A DNA stretch of 64,000 nucleotides from RPQJ01 sp963732375 (lineage in GTDB: Bacteria; Pseudomonadota; Gammaproteobacteria; Steroidobacterales; Steroidobacteraceae), in assembly GCA_963732375.1 (NCBI GenBank), contig CAVSZE010000012.1, positions 605,211 to 669,210 on the forward strand, in the 5' to 3' direction. Shown here one piece after another: positions 33,986 through 43,799 of the stretch. The position numbers and the translations under genes were made by a program. The number at the start of each line of letters is the position of its first letter. The stretch's first letter is position 1. The notes under the pieces were generated by a model that ran no database searches, was not told the DNA's origin, and worked only from the letters and a program-made list of their open reading frames with translations.

Positions 33986-35530
33986 ATGAATGGCGCACAG
34001 TCCCTGATCCAGACACTGGCCAACTGCGGAGTCGAGGTCTGCTTTGGCAACCCGGGCACCTCGGAAATGCATTTCGTCGCGTCGCTGGACTCGACACCGG
34101 AAATGCGAGCGGTGCTGTGCCTCTTCGAAGGCGTGGCGACCGGCGCGGCAGACGGCTACGGGCGCATGGCCGGCAAACCAGCGGCGGTGCTGCTGCACCT
34201 CGGCCCCGGCCTCGCGAACGCGCTGGCGAACCTGCACAACGCCCGCCGCGCGGCCACGCCCATCGTGAACATCGTCGGCGACCACGCCACCTACCACCTC
34301 CAGTACGACGCGCCGTTGACCTCCGACATCGTTGGTTTCGCGCGCCCCGTGTCGTCGTGGATCTGCGAGTCGAAGAGCGCGCGCACCGTCGCCGCTGACA
34401 CCGCGCGAGCGGTGCAGGCAGCCTGCGCGGCGCCAGGCGGCATCGCGACACTTATCCTGCCGGCGGATACCGCCTGGACCGAGGCGAGTCATGCCGCCCA
34501 GCCGTTGCCACCGATCGGGCCATCCGCTGCCCCGACCGTCGCGATCGACCAGGCTGCCGAACTGCTGCGCAACGGCAAGCGCAGCGCGATCCTGCTGCGC
34601 GGCGCGGCCCTGCGTGGCGCCGGGCTGGAGGCCGCCGGCCGCATCGCAGCACGCACCGGCGCGCGATTGTTGTCGGACACCTTTTCGCCGCGCTCCGAAC
34701 TCGGTGCCGGCCGCGTTCCCGTCGAGCGGCTGCCCTACTTCGCCGAGCAGATCGTCGAAGCGCTGGGCAAGGTCGAACAGATCATTCTTGTCGGCTCGAA
34801 GCCGCCGGTGTCGTTCTTCGCCTATCCCGGGAAACCCAGCTGGTGCGCACCGGACGGCTGCCGCTTCGCACAACTCGCTCACGAGCACGAGGACGGCGTC
34901 CAGGCTCTCGAGGCACTGGACCAGGCAATAGGCGGCCCGACCCCGCAGGCAACACATATTCCGCTGCTGCTGCCTGACTTGCCCCGCGGCCCGCTGAACG
35001 CGCTCGCGGTCGCGCAGGCCATTGCGCACCTGACGCCGGAGCACGCCATCTTCGCCGATGAATCGGCAACCTCCGGGTTTCCGCTCGCAATGATGATGGC
35101 GCGGGCCAGGCCGCACGACCACCTGGCACTGACCGGCGGCTCGATCGGCCTCGGCCTGCCGCTGGCGCTCGGGGCTGCCATCGCCTGCCCGGACCGCAAG
35201 GTCGTGTGCCCGCATGGCGACGGCGGCGCCGCCTACACGATGCAGGCGCTCTGGAGCATGGCGCGCGAGCGCCAGGACGTCACCGTGGTGATCTACGCGA
35301 ATCGCTCCTATGCGATCCTGAACATCGAGCTGCAGCGCGTGGGCGCGATCGGCGCGGGACCCAAGGCACTGTCCATGCTCGACCTGCACAATCCGGAAAT
35401 GAACTGGGTGAAGATCGCCGAAGGCCTCGGCATCGAGGCCAGCCGTTCGGAGACAGCCGAGGACTTCTGCGCGCAATATGCCTCCGCGATGAAGCAGCGC
35501 GGCCCGCGCCTGATCGAGGCGATGATCTGA
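33986..35530 (+). CDS. Thiamine-pyrophosphate enzyme (acetolactate synthase large-subunit-like)
   Basis: The 514-aa protein has all three TPP-enzyme domains: the N-terminal Pyr domain (EVCFGNPGTSEMHFVASLD, with the glutamate in CLFEGVATGAADGYGRMAGKPA), a central domain, and the C-terminal PP domain (GGSIGLGLPLALGAAIACPDRKV, HGDGGAAYTMQALWSMARE...YANRSYAIL as the GDG...N metal and TPP site). It is shorter than true acetolactate synthase (about 570 aa), so it may be a decarboxylase. No small subunit is next to it. The start is ATG 33986. Confidence 0.85.
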   Translation: MNGAQSLIQTLANCGVEVCFGNPGTSEMHFVASLDSTPEMRAVLCLFEGVATGAADGYGRMAGKPAAVLLHLGPGLANALANLHNARRAATPIVNIVGDHATYHLQYDAPLTSDIVGFARPVSSWICESKSARTVAADTARAVQAACAAPGGIATLILPADTAWTEASHAAQPLPPIGPSAAPTVAIDQAAELLRNGKRSAILLRGAALRGAGLEAAGRIAARTGARLLSDTFSPRSELGAGRVPVERLPYFAEQIVEALGKVEQIILVGSKPPVSFFAYPGKPSWCAPDGCRFAQLAHEHEDGVQALEALDQAIGGPTPQATHIPLLLPDLPRGPLNALAVAQAIAHLTPEHAIFADESATSGFPLAMMMARARPHDHLALTGGSIGLGLPLALGAAIACPDRKVVCPHGDGGAAYTMQALWSMARERQDVTVVIYANRSYAILNIELQRVGAIGAGPKALSMLDLHNPEMNWVKIAEGLGIEASRSETAEDFCAQYASAMKQRGPRLIEAMI

Positions 35531-35582
35531 ATCGGCGCCGGTGACCGCCGTGGCCACACGGGCCCTCGCCGACGGCAACGTG

Positions 35583-36479
35583 TCAGGGCCAGCCGGCCCC
35601 CGCGGTTGCGACCTCGGCGCACTCGATCAGCCCTAGCCTCGCTGCCGAGACCACGGCAGCGGCCGAGGACGGCGCGGTCATCATGTACAGCGTCCGCCGG
35701 TCCGGGCCACCGAGCATGCATGCGAAGCACGGCTGCGAAGTCCGGACGGTAGAGACGATGCTACCGCCGGGCGCGACCAGCACGCACTCCGGGGCGATGG
35801 CATTCGCTACCCAGACATTTCCATCCGCATCGAGACAGATGCCGTCCGGCGCGCGCATACCAAGCGTGGCCCAGACTCGTCGATTCGAAAGTGCGCCGCC
35901 GGGTTCCCGGTCGAAGGCAGTGAGGCACATGCCCAGGGTCTCGGCAACGATCAGCGTCTGGCCGTCGGGCGTGATGACGGTGCCGTTCGGAAAGTGCATC
36001 CCGGACGCGGCCTCGTGGACGCGACGGTCGGGGTCCACCATGGCCAGCGTCGCCGTCGGGTGGTCGGCCAGCACCGCCATCATTCCGCGCGCACTCATTT
36101 CAGCATCGAGGTCGAAGCCGAATTCGCCAACGTAAGCGCGACCCTCAGCGTCCACGACCATGTCGTTGCAATTAAACGCAGTAATCCCGGAGAGATCCGC
36201 ATGCAGCGAAAAGCCGCCAGGATCCAGTCGCAGCACCTGCCGGCGATGCATCGCCACCACGAGCAGCCCCCCGTCCGGCAGCCACCCGAGTCCCGACGGC
36301 CGGTCGTCGATCACGTGCTCGGTACGAATCGAACCATTCGGGTCGAGCGACTTGATCGCATGGTCGTAGAAATCGCTGAACCAGAGGCGGCCGCCGTGCC
36401 AACGCGGTCCCTCGCCGAAATGCAGGTCCCGGGCCAGCACCGTCGATTCCAGGCCGATCACACCGTTATCATCTCGCAT
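35583..36479 (-). CDS. SMP-30/gluconolactonase-like protein
   Basis: This 298-aa six-bladed beta-propeller lactonase has FGEGPRWHGGRLWFSDFYDHAI near the start, with the metal Glu, plus SGLGWLPDGGLLVV, FNCNDMVVDAEGRAYVGEFGFD (Asn-Asp ligands) and PDGICLDADGNVWVANA. It probably hydrolyses sugar lactones or xenobiotic esters with a divalent metal. I start at ATG 36479, which has GGAG at 6 bp; a longer start at 36521 is possible. It is convergent with the TPP enzyme. Confidence 0.87.
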   Translation of the reverse strand: MRDDNGVIGLESTVLARDLHFGEGPRWHGGRLWFSDFYDHAIKSLDPNGSIRTEHVIDDRPSGLGWLPDGGLLVVAMHRRQVLRLDPGGFSLHADLSGITAFNCNDMVVDAEGRAYVGEFGFDLDAEMSARGMMAVLADHPTATLAMVDPDRRVHEAASGMHFPNGTVITPDGQTLIVAETLGMCLTAFDREPGGALSNRRVWATLGMRAPDGICLDADGNVWVANAIAPECVLVAPGGSIVSTVRTSQPCFACMLGGPDRRTLYMMTAPSSAAAVVSAARLGLIECAEVATAGAGWP

Positions 36480-36560
36480 CGCTGGCTCCACTCCTGACGC
36501 TGCTGGTACCGTGATTCCCATATTCCTTCTACCATACGGGGCCAGGCAGATCTCAGGATG

Positions 36561-36662
36561 TCAGCGACCCACCCAGGCAACATAAACGAGCGGCAGCAGC
36601 GACACCACGCGATAGGCGTCACGCGGAATCCTCGACTCGGCCAGCCATGAGTCGATCTTCAC
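36561..36662 (-). pseudogene. Small ORF, possible remnant of a TerB-like protein
   Basis: This 33-residue ORF starts at GTG 36662 with GGGGAG immediately upstream and reads KIDSWLAESRIPRDAYRVV then SLLPLVYVAWVGR. The LPLVYVAW stretch recalls the start of TerB-type helical domains (usually ...VAWADGxI), where this one stops. It may be an intact small peptide or the N-terminal remnant of a larger gene; the ribosome-binding site is good, so translation is likely. Confidence 0.4.
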
Positions 36663-36821
36663 GGACTCCCCCGTTTCTTATTGTCGCTCGCAGCGCGCAG
36701 TCCAAATTACGCATTTCACCGATGTCATCGGGCACTTTACCGGGCGTGCTATCAGCCCGCCGACAGGAAGCGCGGGCCGGATTTTCGAGCGAAAACGCTC
36801 GAATTGGCGTAAAACAGAACA

Positions 36822-37031
36822 ATGATCGCAGTACAGGTTTCTGACCAGCTCGCCACGGCGGCAAACTCGTACCTGAAGGCCTTCGGTCACCCGGTTCCCG
36901 ACGAGATCATCGAGATGTTCGCAACGCGCGACGGCCCGCTGCTGCTCGAGATCCGCCAGGCGATCGCCCTTGAACGGCCGATCAAGGCATGGCTGGCGCG
37001 GTCGCGGATGGTGCCGCCGCTCGGTACCTGA
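36822..37031 (+). CDS. Hypothetical small protein
   Basis: The 69-aa ORF (MIAVQVSDQLATAANSYLKA ... DEIIEMFATRDGPLLLEIRQ ...) is helical, with no signal peptide or membrane segment. It has codon use like its neighbours, but no clear ribosome-binding site and no family I recognise. It lies between two unrelated genes. It could be a real conserved small protein; that is unproven. Confidence 0.5.
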   Translation: MIAVQVSDQLATAANSYLKAFGHPVPDEIIEMFATRDGPLLLEIRQAIALERPIKAWLARSRMVPPLGT

Positions 37032-37215
37032 CGGATCGGTCGGACCGGCGCGTGCAGGTCCCTCCAGGTATCCGACGCCCCGCCGAAGGCCCCGATGCAT
37101 GTCGGGCAAATTGCATTGCCGGCCGCCCGTTCACCTGGTCACGGGCAACCACAGCACGCACAATTGGCGAGCCGGCGAGCAGCACGGTATCCACAGGAAT
37201 GGATGTCAAGTCACT

Positions 37216-37635
37216 ATGCGGCAAGCAACCTCGAGACTACTACTGCTGCTGGTATTTACCGGTCTAGCGGTATCCTGCAAACCGACGCCGATCGCCGAGT
37301 GGGTCGTGTTCGAGTCAATGCCCGACGCGACGATCTACATCGACCCATCGACCGTACGGCGGGACGGCGATCGCGCGGAAATGTGGGCCCTGATCGACTA
37401 CAAGCAACCCCTGCCCGACAAGACCGGAAAGCAGGTATTGTCGGACAAGCTGCACTATCAATACGATTGCCAGCGCAAGCAGCTCAGCATCATTGAAACC
37501 TCCGCCCATGCCGGTCCCATGGCGAGCGGCGAAATCATCAACATCAATCCCGATCCACCGGAGGTGACGCCAGTGCCACCGGACACCATGGCTGAGAAGA
37601 TGTGGAAACACGCCTGCGGGGACGGCGCCAACTAG
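37216..37635 (+). CDS. Lipoprotein of surface-adhesin E type (PF16747-like)
   Basis: The 139-aa lipoprotein has a lipobox (GLAVSC) near residue 21 and the pattern TIYIDPSTVRRDGDRAEMW, a LHYQYDCQRKQ segment with a conserved Cys, the block with a final PVPPDTMAEKMWKHAC. This matches the Adhesin_E family found in many proteobacteria, whose role is not settled. It lies just upstream of the beta-helix lipoprotein gene (20 bp), so the two are probably an operon. ATG 37216 is supported by the lipobox spacing. Confidence 0.75.
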   Translation: MRQATSRLLLLLVFTGLAVSCKPTPIAEWVVFESMPDATIYIDPSTVRRDGDRAEMWALIDYKQPLPDKTGKQVLSDKLHYQYDCQRKQLSIIETSAHAGPMASGEIININPDPPEVTPVPPDTMAEKMWKHACGDGAN

Positions 37636-37655
37636 CTGCGCGGAGAGTTACTCCC

Positions 37656-39713
37656 ATGAAAGCACTGGCACGCATCACCGCCCTCGCGCTACTGGTCACC
37701 CTCAGCGGTTGCGGCGGCAGCGGCGGCGGCGGATCGTCGCAACCGTCGAATGCGCCAATCGTCGTCAACAGTCTCCTCGACTCGGCCTCCCCGCCGTCAG
37801 GCATGACGACGCTACGCTCGGCACTCGCAAGTGCGCGGCCGGGCCAGCGAGTCACCTTCGACCCGGGCCTCGACGGAGGCACCATAGCGCTGACGATCGT
37901 CGGCAATGAACATACTTTTCTGAAGGGCGAGGTCATGGGCATTCGTGACGAGCCCAGCGGACCTGTCTCGTACCTGATCGGGTATTTCGATCGTGACTAC
38001 GGGCGCTCGGCGCTGGTGGCCCGCAAGGACGTCGTGATCGATGCATCGGCGCTTCCCTCCGGCATTACCGTCGCCTGGACGGGAGGTTCCCAGCCCGGTG
38101 CGCGCGTGCTGGCGGTGGACGGCAACCTGACGCTCATCAACGTCTCGGTCACCGGCGGCAGCAGCGTGACCGAGGCGATCTCGATCACCGACCCGCACCC
38201 CCAGCCGTGGACCCTGGCGCGCGGCGGTGCGCTGGCCGTCTGGGGCGTGGCGCGACTGGTGAACTGCCGGCTTTTCGACAACCACGTCCAGGGTGACTTC
38301 GACTCGTCGCGGGATCGCGGCGCATTCGGCGGCGCTGTCTACGCGGACATCGTCGAGATGCAGGGCTGCGTCGTCAGCGGCAACTCGGTACTTGGAGGCG
38401 GTGCTGCGGGCGGCGGCATCTACTCGGTCGGGGGCGCCGGGCACTCGGCAAGCACCTCGACCATCGACCAGTCGACGATCAGCGGCAACCGGATCAGCGG
38501 ACTTTTCGCCTATGGTGCCGGCGTGTACTCGGACGGTGGAAGCATCGGCAACCGCAAGACCCTCCGGCTTACCAACAGCACTATTGCCAGGAACGTCGTC
38601 GAGCCGGCGCCGGGCCTGCCCGCGTTCCTGCTCGCCATGGGCTACTGGCGCGGCGGCGGCGCGTACATGTCGAACGGCTACATGACGATCAAGAGTTGCA
38701 CGATAGTTGAGAACGAAGTCTACGGCGTAGCTCGGACGGACAGCCTCGGTCGTCAGAACCTCGCCGGCGGGGTCGCAGCGACGGTCGGTAACGCGCATGC
38801 CGTCGAAGACCTGGTGGTTGGCGCCTCGATCATCGCAGGAAACACCGTGCAGGAGATCGGCGGAAGTCGCTACGCACAGGACATTTTCACCGGCTCGCTG
38901 TTTTACTTCCGCAGCGCCGGATACAACCGGATCGGTGTGCTGGATTTCAGCCAGATCCTGGTCCCGGTCGGTGAGCCGGGATGGGCATCGCTCAGCCGCA
39001 AACACTACCCGCAGCCGGGTGACGTGGACGGAGTAGATCTGTCGGATGTCATCGACCTGATCGGCGGCATCACACGATCGACCTCGATCATTTCCGCGGG
39101 CTCTGATTCGGGGAATCTCGCCGTGCTGCACTACGAGCCGCGGGGCAACGCTCTCGATCAGGTTCCATCGTCATCCTTTGACCTCAACGAGACACATGCC
39201 GAGTACTCGGTTGCCGCAGGCGCCGCAGACAATTTCCTGGCGATCGTACTGACCCGGGTGGAAAGTCGGTACGCCCTCCCCGGTTTTGCAGACGCCTTCA
39301 GGACCGACTTCGAGGCGTTCCTGCAGTCGGTGGATGCGGATCCGGCTGCTGCCGGTGTCCAGCCGTACCTGAATCCCACTGGCAGCCCGATTCTGACGCT
39401 CTCCGCCACACACTGGTTCGGCCCTGCCGAGACCTGGCCCAAGGAACTGGAGAATCACCCGTACATCGAGTTCTGGCATCGCCTCGACGCGGCACTCGAG
39501 GCGGCGGCAGTCCCGGGCATGCAGCCGCAAATGCTGGGTGACAAGCAGTGGCGGACGCTGTTCTCGAGTGGCTCCCTCGCCGAGAATCCGGGTATCGTCA
39601 TGACCGTAAGCACCCAGCCCAGGATGACGACGCGACGGCCGGACACCGACCAGCTTGGGCGCGTGCGGCCTGCGACTTCGCCCGCCGACGTCGGTGCGAT
39701 CGAGATTCCGTGA
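37656..39713 (+). CDS. Outer-surface lipoprotein with parallel beta-helix (choice-of-anchor-Q-like)
   Basis: The 685-aa protein has a lipobox (TLSGCGG) with a Gly/Ser-rich linker, then repeats with alternating hydrophobic residues and Asn/Gly turns: LTNSTIARNVV, IKSCTIVENEV, VGASIIAGNTV and others from about residue 120 to 450. This looks like a right-handed beta-helix of the type in choice-of-anchor or pectate-lyase-like surface proteins. The C-terminal 200 residues are non-repetitive. The substrate or partner is unknown. A good GGAGAG precedes the ATG. It is probably attached to the outer membrane. Confidence 0.7.
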   Translation: MKALARITALALLVTLSGCGGSGGGGSSQPSNAPIVVNSLLDSASPPSGMTTLRSALASARPGQRVTFDPGLDGGTIALTIVGNEHTFLKGEVMGIRDEPSGPVSYLIGYFDRDYGRSALVARKDVVIDASALPSGITVAWTGGSQPGARVLAVDGNLTLINVSVTGGSSVTEAISITDPHPQPWTLARGGALAVWGVARLVNCRLFDNHVQGDFDSSRDRGAFGGAVYADIVEMQGCVVSGNSVLGGGAAGGGIYSVGGAGHSASTSTIDQSTISGNRISGLFAYGAGVYSDGGSIGNRKTLRLTNSTIARNVVEPAPGLPAFLLAMGYWRGGGAYMSNGYMTIKSCTIVENEVYGVARTDSLGRQNLAGGVAATVGNAHAVEDLVVGASIIAGNTVQEIGGSRYAQDIFTGSLFYFRSAGYNRIGVLDFSQILVPVGEPGWASLSRKHYPQPGDVDGVDLSDVIDLIGGITRSTSIISAGSDSGNLAVLHYEPRGNALDQVPSSSFDLNETHAEYSVAAGAADNFLAIVLTRVESRYALPGFADAFRTDFEAFLQSVDADPAAAGVQPYLNPTGSPILTLSATHWFGPAETWPKELENHPYIEFWHRLDAALEAAAVPGMQPQMLGDKQWRTLFSSGSLAENPGIVMTVSTQPRMTTRRPDTDQLGRVRPATSPADVGAIEIP

Positions 39714-39714
39714 A

Positions 39715-40023
39715 CTAGACCGCCGTCGCGTGCGCTTGCCCCCTGCCTTCGCGCGCATGCTTCTCGCAGAGACCGAGCAACGTATCCGGGTCGCCGGAAA
39801 ATCGCTGCAGTATTGCCAGCGCAAGCGCGTTATTGTCGGCGATGAGCCTCTGCACCAAGTGCTTCGGCAATCCCCATGCATCGGCAACGGTGCGCCACGC
39901 CTCCGTAGGTTTCTCGTGCCTGAGTCTAGTCAGGCAGAGGTAATGCACCGCGATGTGCGTCGGGTCCGCAGATCGGCCGGGTTGGAGCGGTTTGCTTCCG
40001 ATCGAGATCCCCTTGGTCTCCAT
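39715..40023 (-). CDS. Hypothetical protein
   Basis: The 102-aa ORF contains WRTVADAWGLPKHLVQRLIA, NNALALAILQRF and a Cys/His tail. It is strongly helical and has no signal. I do not recognise a family. The helix spacing in the WRTVADAWGL region could be an HTH-like or protein-interaction segment. It sits tail-to-tail with the beta-helix gene and downstream of the GGDEF-EAL gene. Confidence 0.5.
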   Translation of the reverse strand: METKGISIGSKPLQPGRSADPTHIAVHYLCLTRLRHEKPTEAWRTVADAWGLPKHLVQRLIADNNALALAILQRFSGDPDTLLGLCEKHAREGRGQAHATAV

Positions 40024-40066
40024 GCCAGGAATTCCAGTACTGTCGCCAGCGTATTGCTGCGTGGCC

Positions 40067-42667
40067 CTACTTTCGATGCAGCGGAAACCGCGAAATCACA
40101 CTGCTACGGTCCGTATCCGGTCGCAGCGCCCGTTTCGACTCCGCCACGCGACGCAGGCTGCTGATCAACGCCGCCGACCCCTTCGCGAAATCCACGATCG
40201 ACCCGGCCTCGGCAGGGCGGCAGATCAGGTATCCCTGCACCGCCACATCGCCACAGCCTGCAAGAAAGTCGAGCTGCTCGTGCTGCTCGACGCCCTCAGC
40301 GGTAGTCGCCAGGCCAAGGTTGCGGCACAGGGCAATGATCGACCGGGCGATCGCCGCGGCGCGCGGGTTATGGTCCACGTCGGCAATCAACCTTCGGTCG
40401 AGCTTCACGCGACTGAGCGGGAGCCGCTCCAGTGACGTCAGCGACGAGTAACCCGTTCCGAAATCGTCGAGCGCGGTGGCGACGCCCAGCATGCGCAACG
40501 AATGCAATGTCTCGACGGTAACGGCCCCCGTCTGCAGCATGTATTCGGTGAGCTCGAGTTCAAGTGCGTCAGCCGGGAGCGCATGCCGCGTGAGAAGGCG
40601 CGCGACATCAGACAGGAAGTTTCCGGCGACGAATTGCTGGGGAGACACGTTCACGGCAACCCGCGCGTCCGGCCAGCCGTTGCTGCGCCAGTGACGCACG
40701 GCGCTGGCCGCACTTTCGAGAACCCATTCGTTCAGGTCCAGCATCAGGCCCGCTTGCTCCGCAATCTGGACGAACTCGCTGGCCGGGACGATCTCGGAAT
40801 CGCTGCGCCGCCATCGCAACAGCGCCTCGGCCGAAAGCAGGCGCCCGGTGCGGAGGCACACCTGCGGTTGGTAATGCAGCACGAAATCGCCACCCTCGAT
40901 CGCCTTGCGCAGGGCCTGTTCCACCCTGAAACGGTTCGAGGCATCAACCAGCATCAAGGGATCGTGGACGCACAGCCGGTTGCGGCCTAGCTCCTTGGCG
41001 CGGAACAGCGCGACGTCGGCCGCCCGCAATAGCTCGGTGGCGTCGCGACCGTGCTCCGGATAGATTGCCACGCCGCAACTCACGCCGACGCTCACGTCGC
41101 GTCGGTCAATCGTCAACGGCCGCCGAAACCCGGCCACCAGCTGCTCTGCCCGCCGTTCCACCTGCCTGGAGTCACCTGAGAATGGCAACACTAGAGTAAA
41201 TTCGTCGCCTCCAAGGCGGGCTATGAAACCACCGTCGCCTGCGATCTGGCGCAGGCGCTCACCGATCTCGGTCAGTACCCGGTCGCCGAATTCGTGACCG
41301 AGGCTGTCGTTTACGGTCTTGAAATTATCGAGGTCGAGAAACATCACCGCGAGCTGCGAGCCTGCCGGGTCGGCGCGCGCAATGCGGTCGTTCAGATGCT
41401 GGAACAGTTGACGCCGGTTCGGCAGGTTGGTGAGCGGGTCGTGATCCGCGAGGTGGCGCAGCTGCAGCGTGCGCTCCTCCACCCGTTGCTCGAGCTGAGT
41501 CTGGTATGCGCGAACCGCTTGCTCGGAACGATCGAGCTCCGACGCCATGTGATTGAACGCCTGCGCAAGCTCGTCAAGCTCGCTCGCGCCGCCGCGCGGC
41601 ACGCGCGCCGCAAGGTCTCCTGCCGCGAGTCGCCGTGTGCCCGCCGTCAATCGTCGAACCGGCCACGTGATCGCCCATGCGGTGATCGCCAGGCCAAGCA
41701 GCGCCAGCAGTATCGCCTTGAAGACCGCGGTCTCGACGCCGAGCACAGCGCTGTCGATTGCGGTGCGCGCACTGGCGGCCTCGTCGATAAAATCCCGCCA
41801 CGCTGGCGCTTCGATCTCGTTGTGAACCGCGGCCGCCAGGGCTTCCCCGCTCGCAGCAAACGCTGTGCGATCCGTTTCGATCTCGGTCACCAGCTTCTGA
41901 ACCCGCCAGCGCAGCTTGATTGCCAGCTCGGCATCCTGCTCCATCAGCCCGAGCCAGGCGCGGCCGGGTGAGCGCTCGAATTGCTCGCGATTCGCCTCCA
42001 GGGTCCGTCGCAGCAGCGCCTCACCGCTGGTTGCTTCGGACGTCACTGGCCCGTGGCCCAACGCACTGGCCGCGTCACTGCGCGATAATTCAACCGCACG
42101 CTTGAGTTCCACCAGCGAAGGTCTTGCGATCACGTTGTCGCCGACGACGATTCCCGTGCCCCCTGCACCGACCGCGCGCCGATCAAGCGCCGCATACGTT
42201 CGGTCAAGAAGCTCGGTGGCTCGGCGTAGTTGGTCCTGCAGGTCCAGCAGGCGGAATCCAGCGCTCTGGTGCTCAGCGCCCCGGCTCAGCAGCGACGGAA
42301 ATGGCTCCGCCAGCGCAACCGAGTCGCCATCGAATGTACCGCCCATCGATTGCGAGAGCCGCGCGGCAGCCGCTGTAACCTCCGCGCGGTTCAGCTCCGA
42401 GTCGGCCTGCAAGTAGGCAAGTACGGCGCGGTCGAACGACGCCGAGCTCTCGGTTAGTTCGTGCAAGCCCAGCGCGATCGGCTCGAACAGCTGCTGCGTG
42501 CGAGCCACGTCTTCCATCGCATGGCGCATACCGCGCAGTGCAGGAATGCCGGTCGCCGCGAACGCGCCAATCACGAATGCAAAGCCCAACACCAGCCACA
42601 GGCTGATCGGAAGACCAATGCGGCGCCGGTAGGGGGGCCGCGGCGGCGGAGATTTGCTGATGGTCAA
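40067..42667 (-). CDS. GGDEF-EAL bifunctional c-di-GMP protein with HAMP domain
   Basis: The 866-aa inner-membrane protein has a first helix (SLWLVLGFAFVIGAFAATGI), a periplasmic sensor region of about 250 residues, a second helix (LLALLGLAITAWAITW), HAMP (WPVRRLTAGTRRLAAGDLAARV), GGDEF (RLGGDEFTLVLPF) and EAL (SAEALLRW, DDFGTGYSSL). The active-site motifs of both domains are intact; I do not see the RxxD inhibitory site before GGDEF. The start is uncertain: TTG 42667 is used, because TTG 42781 lies inside the terminator of the upstream gene. It links envelope signals to c-di-GMP. Confidence 0.88.
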   Translation of the reverse strand: MTISKSPPPRPPYRRRIGLPISLWLVLGFAFVIGAFAATGIPALRGMRHAMEDVARTQQLFEPIALGLHELTESSASFDRAVLAYLQADSELNRAEVTAAAARLSQSMGGTFDGDSVALAEPFPSLLSRGAEHQSAGFRLLDLQDQLRRATELLDRTYAALDRRAVGAGGTGIVVGDNVIARPSLVELKRAVELSRSDAASALGHGPVTSEATSGEALLRRTLEANREQFERSPGRAWLGLMEQDAELAIKLRWRVQKLVTEIETDRTAFAASGEALAAAVHNEIEAPAWRDFIDEAASARTAIDSAVLGVETAVFKAILLALLGLAITAWAITWPVRRLTAGTRRLAAGDLAARVPRGGASELDELAQAFNHMASELDRSEQAVRAYQTQLEQRVEERTLQLRHLADHDPLTNLPNRRQLFQHLNDRIARADPAGSQLAVMFLDLDNFKTVNDSLGHEFGDRVLTEIGERLRQIAGDGGFIARLGGDEFTLVLPFSGDSRQVERRAEQLVAGFRRPLTIDRRDVSVGVSCGVAIYPEHGRDATELLRAADVALFRAKELGRNRLCVHDPLMLVDASNRFRVEQALRKAIEGGDFVLHYQPQVCLRTGRLLSAEALLRWRRSDSEIVPASEFVQIAEQAGLMLDLNEWVLESAASAVRHWRSNGWPDARVAVNVSPQQFVAGNFLSDVARLLTRHALPADALELELTEYMLQTGAVTVETLHSLRMLGVATALDDFGTGYSSLTSLERLPLSRVKLDRRLIADVDHNPRAAAIARSIIALCRNLGLATTAEGVEQHEQLDFLAGCGDVAVQGYLICRPAEAGSIVDFAKGSAALISSLRRVAESKRALRPDTDRSSVISRFPLHRK

Positions 42668-42775
42668 CTTCGGGCAGCGACTACGCGGAGGCCTGCATGA
42701 CGGCCGGTACCTGAGCAGTCTGCCGGAATTGGCCCATTGAATCGAGTGTGTTGCCCTGTCTTGTGACGCAAAACA

Positions 42776-42803
42776 AGACAAAGAAGCCCGGCAGGGCCGG
42801 GCT
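42776..42803 (-). terminator. Terminator of the PEP-CTERM SGNH hydrolase gene
   Basis: AGCCCGGC (42785-42792) pairs with 42796-42803 around an AGG loop. On the minus strand it is followed by TCTTTGTCTT. It lies 34 bp after the hydrolase stop and just before the GGDEF-EAL gene. Confidence 0.8.
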
Positions 42804-42836
42804 TCGGTGGTGCGCCGAGACTGCTGCCCGAACCGC

Positions 42837-43799
42837 TTAAGCGGCCCTGCGTCTCTGGTTCACACCGAGGCCTGCGAGACCCAAGCCGAGCAGCAGCAGT
42901 GTGCCGGGTTCAGGTACCGCCCGCAGTGCGTAGTCGGCCAACAGAGCGTACGCATGGGAGGTCGGGTGGAAGCTGTCCCAGTACAGGTACTCGTACGGAT
43001 TCGCGCACACGTTGGCGCCATCGAAGCAGGCGTCCGTCGTGTTCGTGAACTCCGCGAGCACGCCAGGATTGCTGCCGAAGCCGAACAGGTCAAGGTAGCT
43101 GATCCTCGCACCCGGCAGGCTGAGGTTGCTGAGCGCCTGCTCGAGCGCCATGTTCCACTGTTCCGTCTGGTACGTGGCATAGGCCGCGACGCCGGGATCA
43201 CCGCTACGGAACAGCGGCGTAGCGCCGATGTCCGGCACGTTGGCGACCAGGAACTGTCGGCCGCCGGCGCCATAGAGACTGGCAATAGAGTTCATGATGC
43301 TGTTGACGCCGGCCGTGATGACAGCGTTGAAATCAGGCGAAGCGAGGTTGTTCGCTATCGTGTTGCCACCAATCACCACCGAGTACAGCGTCGTGGCGTT
43401 TGGCGAACTGCCATACAGCAGGTACTGGCCGACCTGCTGGTCCAGCCACGGGGCGCTGGTTGGGTCCCCGTTTACCCCGGTGCGGGCGCCGCCCCAGGCG
43501 TAGTTGTTGCCACCCACGAGCGACGGGGTCGCGTATCGGCCGAAATTTGCGGCGAACGGTGTCGCCCAAGACGGGCCGAGGTAGTCAGACCACTGGCCGC
43601 CGGTGCCGTCAGGCGCCGCACCGCTGCTGCCCTGGTAGTAGGGAAACGGCGGAAAACCACCAGTCGCGTACCAGACGTTGCCCGAATCGGACAGGCTGTC
43701 GCCGAAGAATACGACGTTGTTGATGCTGGCAGCGCCGGCTGGAACCCACGTGATCGCGGCGGCAAGTCCTGCCACCAGTCCCAGAATTTTTCTGTTCAT
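42837..43799 (-). CDS. SGNH/GDSL hydrolase with PEP-CTERM anchor
   Basis: The 320-aa exported esterase/lipase-like protein has a signal peptide (MNRKILGLVAGLAAAITWVP...), the GDSL block VVFFGDSLSDSGNVWYA with the catalytic Ser, YAWGGARTGV, VVIGGNT and the Asp-His pair in WDSFHPTSHAYALLA. The C-terminus is a PEP-CTERM sorting signal: VPEPGTLLLLGLGLAGLGV then RRR. It would be processed by an exosortase, none of which is in this window. Lipids or polysaccharide esters are plausible substrates. Confidence 0.93.
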   Translation of the reverse strand: MNRKILGLVAGLAAAITWVPAGAASINNVVFFGDSLSDSGNVWYATGGFPPFPYYQGSSGAAPDGTGGQWSDYLGPSWATPFAANFGRYATPSLVGGNNYAWGGARTGVNGDPTSAPWLDQQVGQYLLYGSSPNATTLYSVVIGGNTIANNLASPDFNAVITAGVNSIMNSIASLYGAGGRQFLVANVPDIGATPLFRSGDPGVAAYATYQTEQWNMALEQALSNLSLPGARISYLDLFGFGSNPGVLAEFTNTTDACFDGANVCANPYEYLYWDSFHPTSHAYALLADYALRAVPEPGTLLLLGLGLAGLGVNQRRRAA

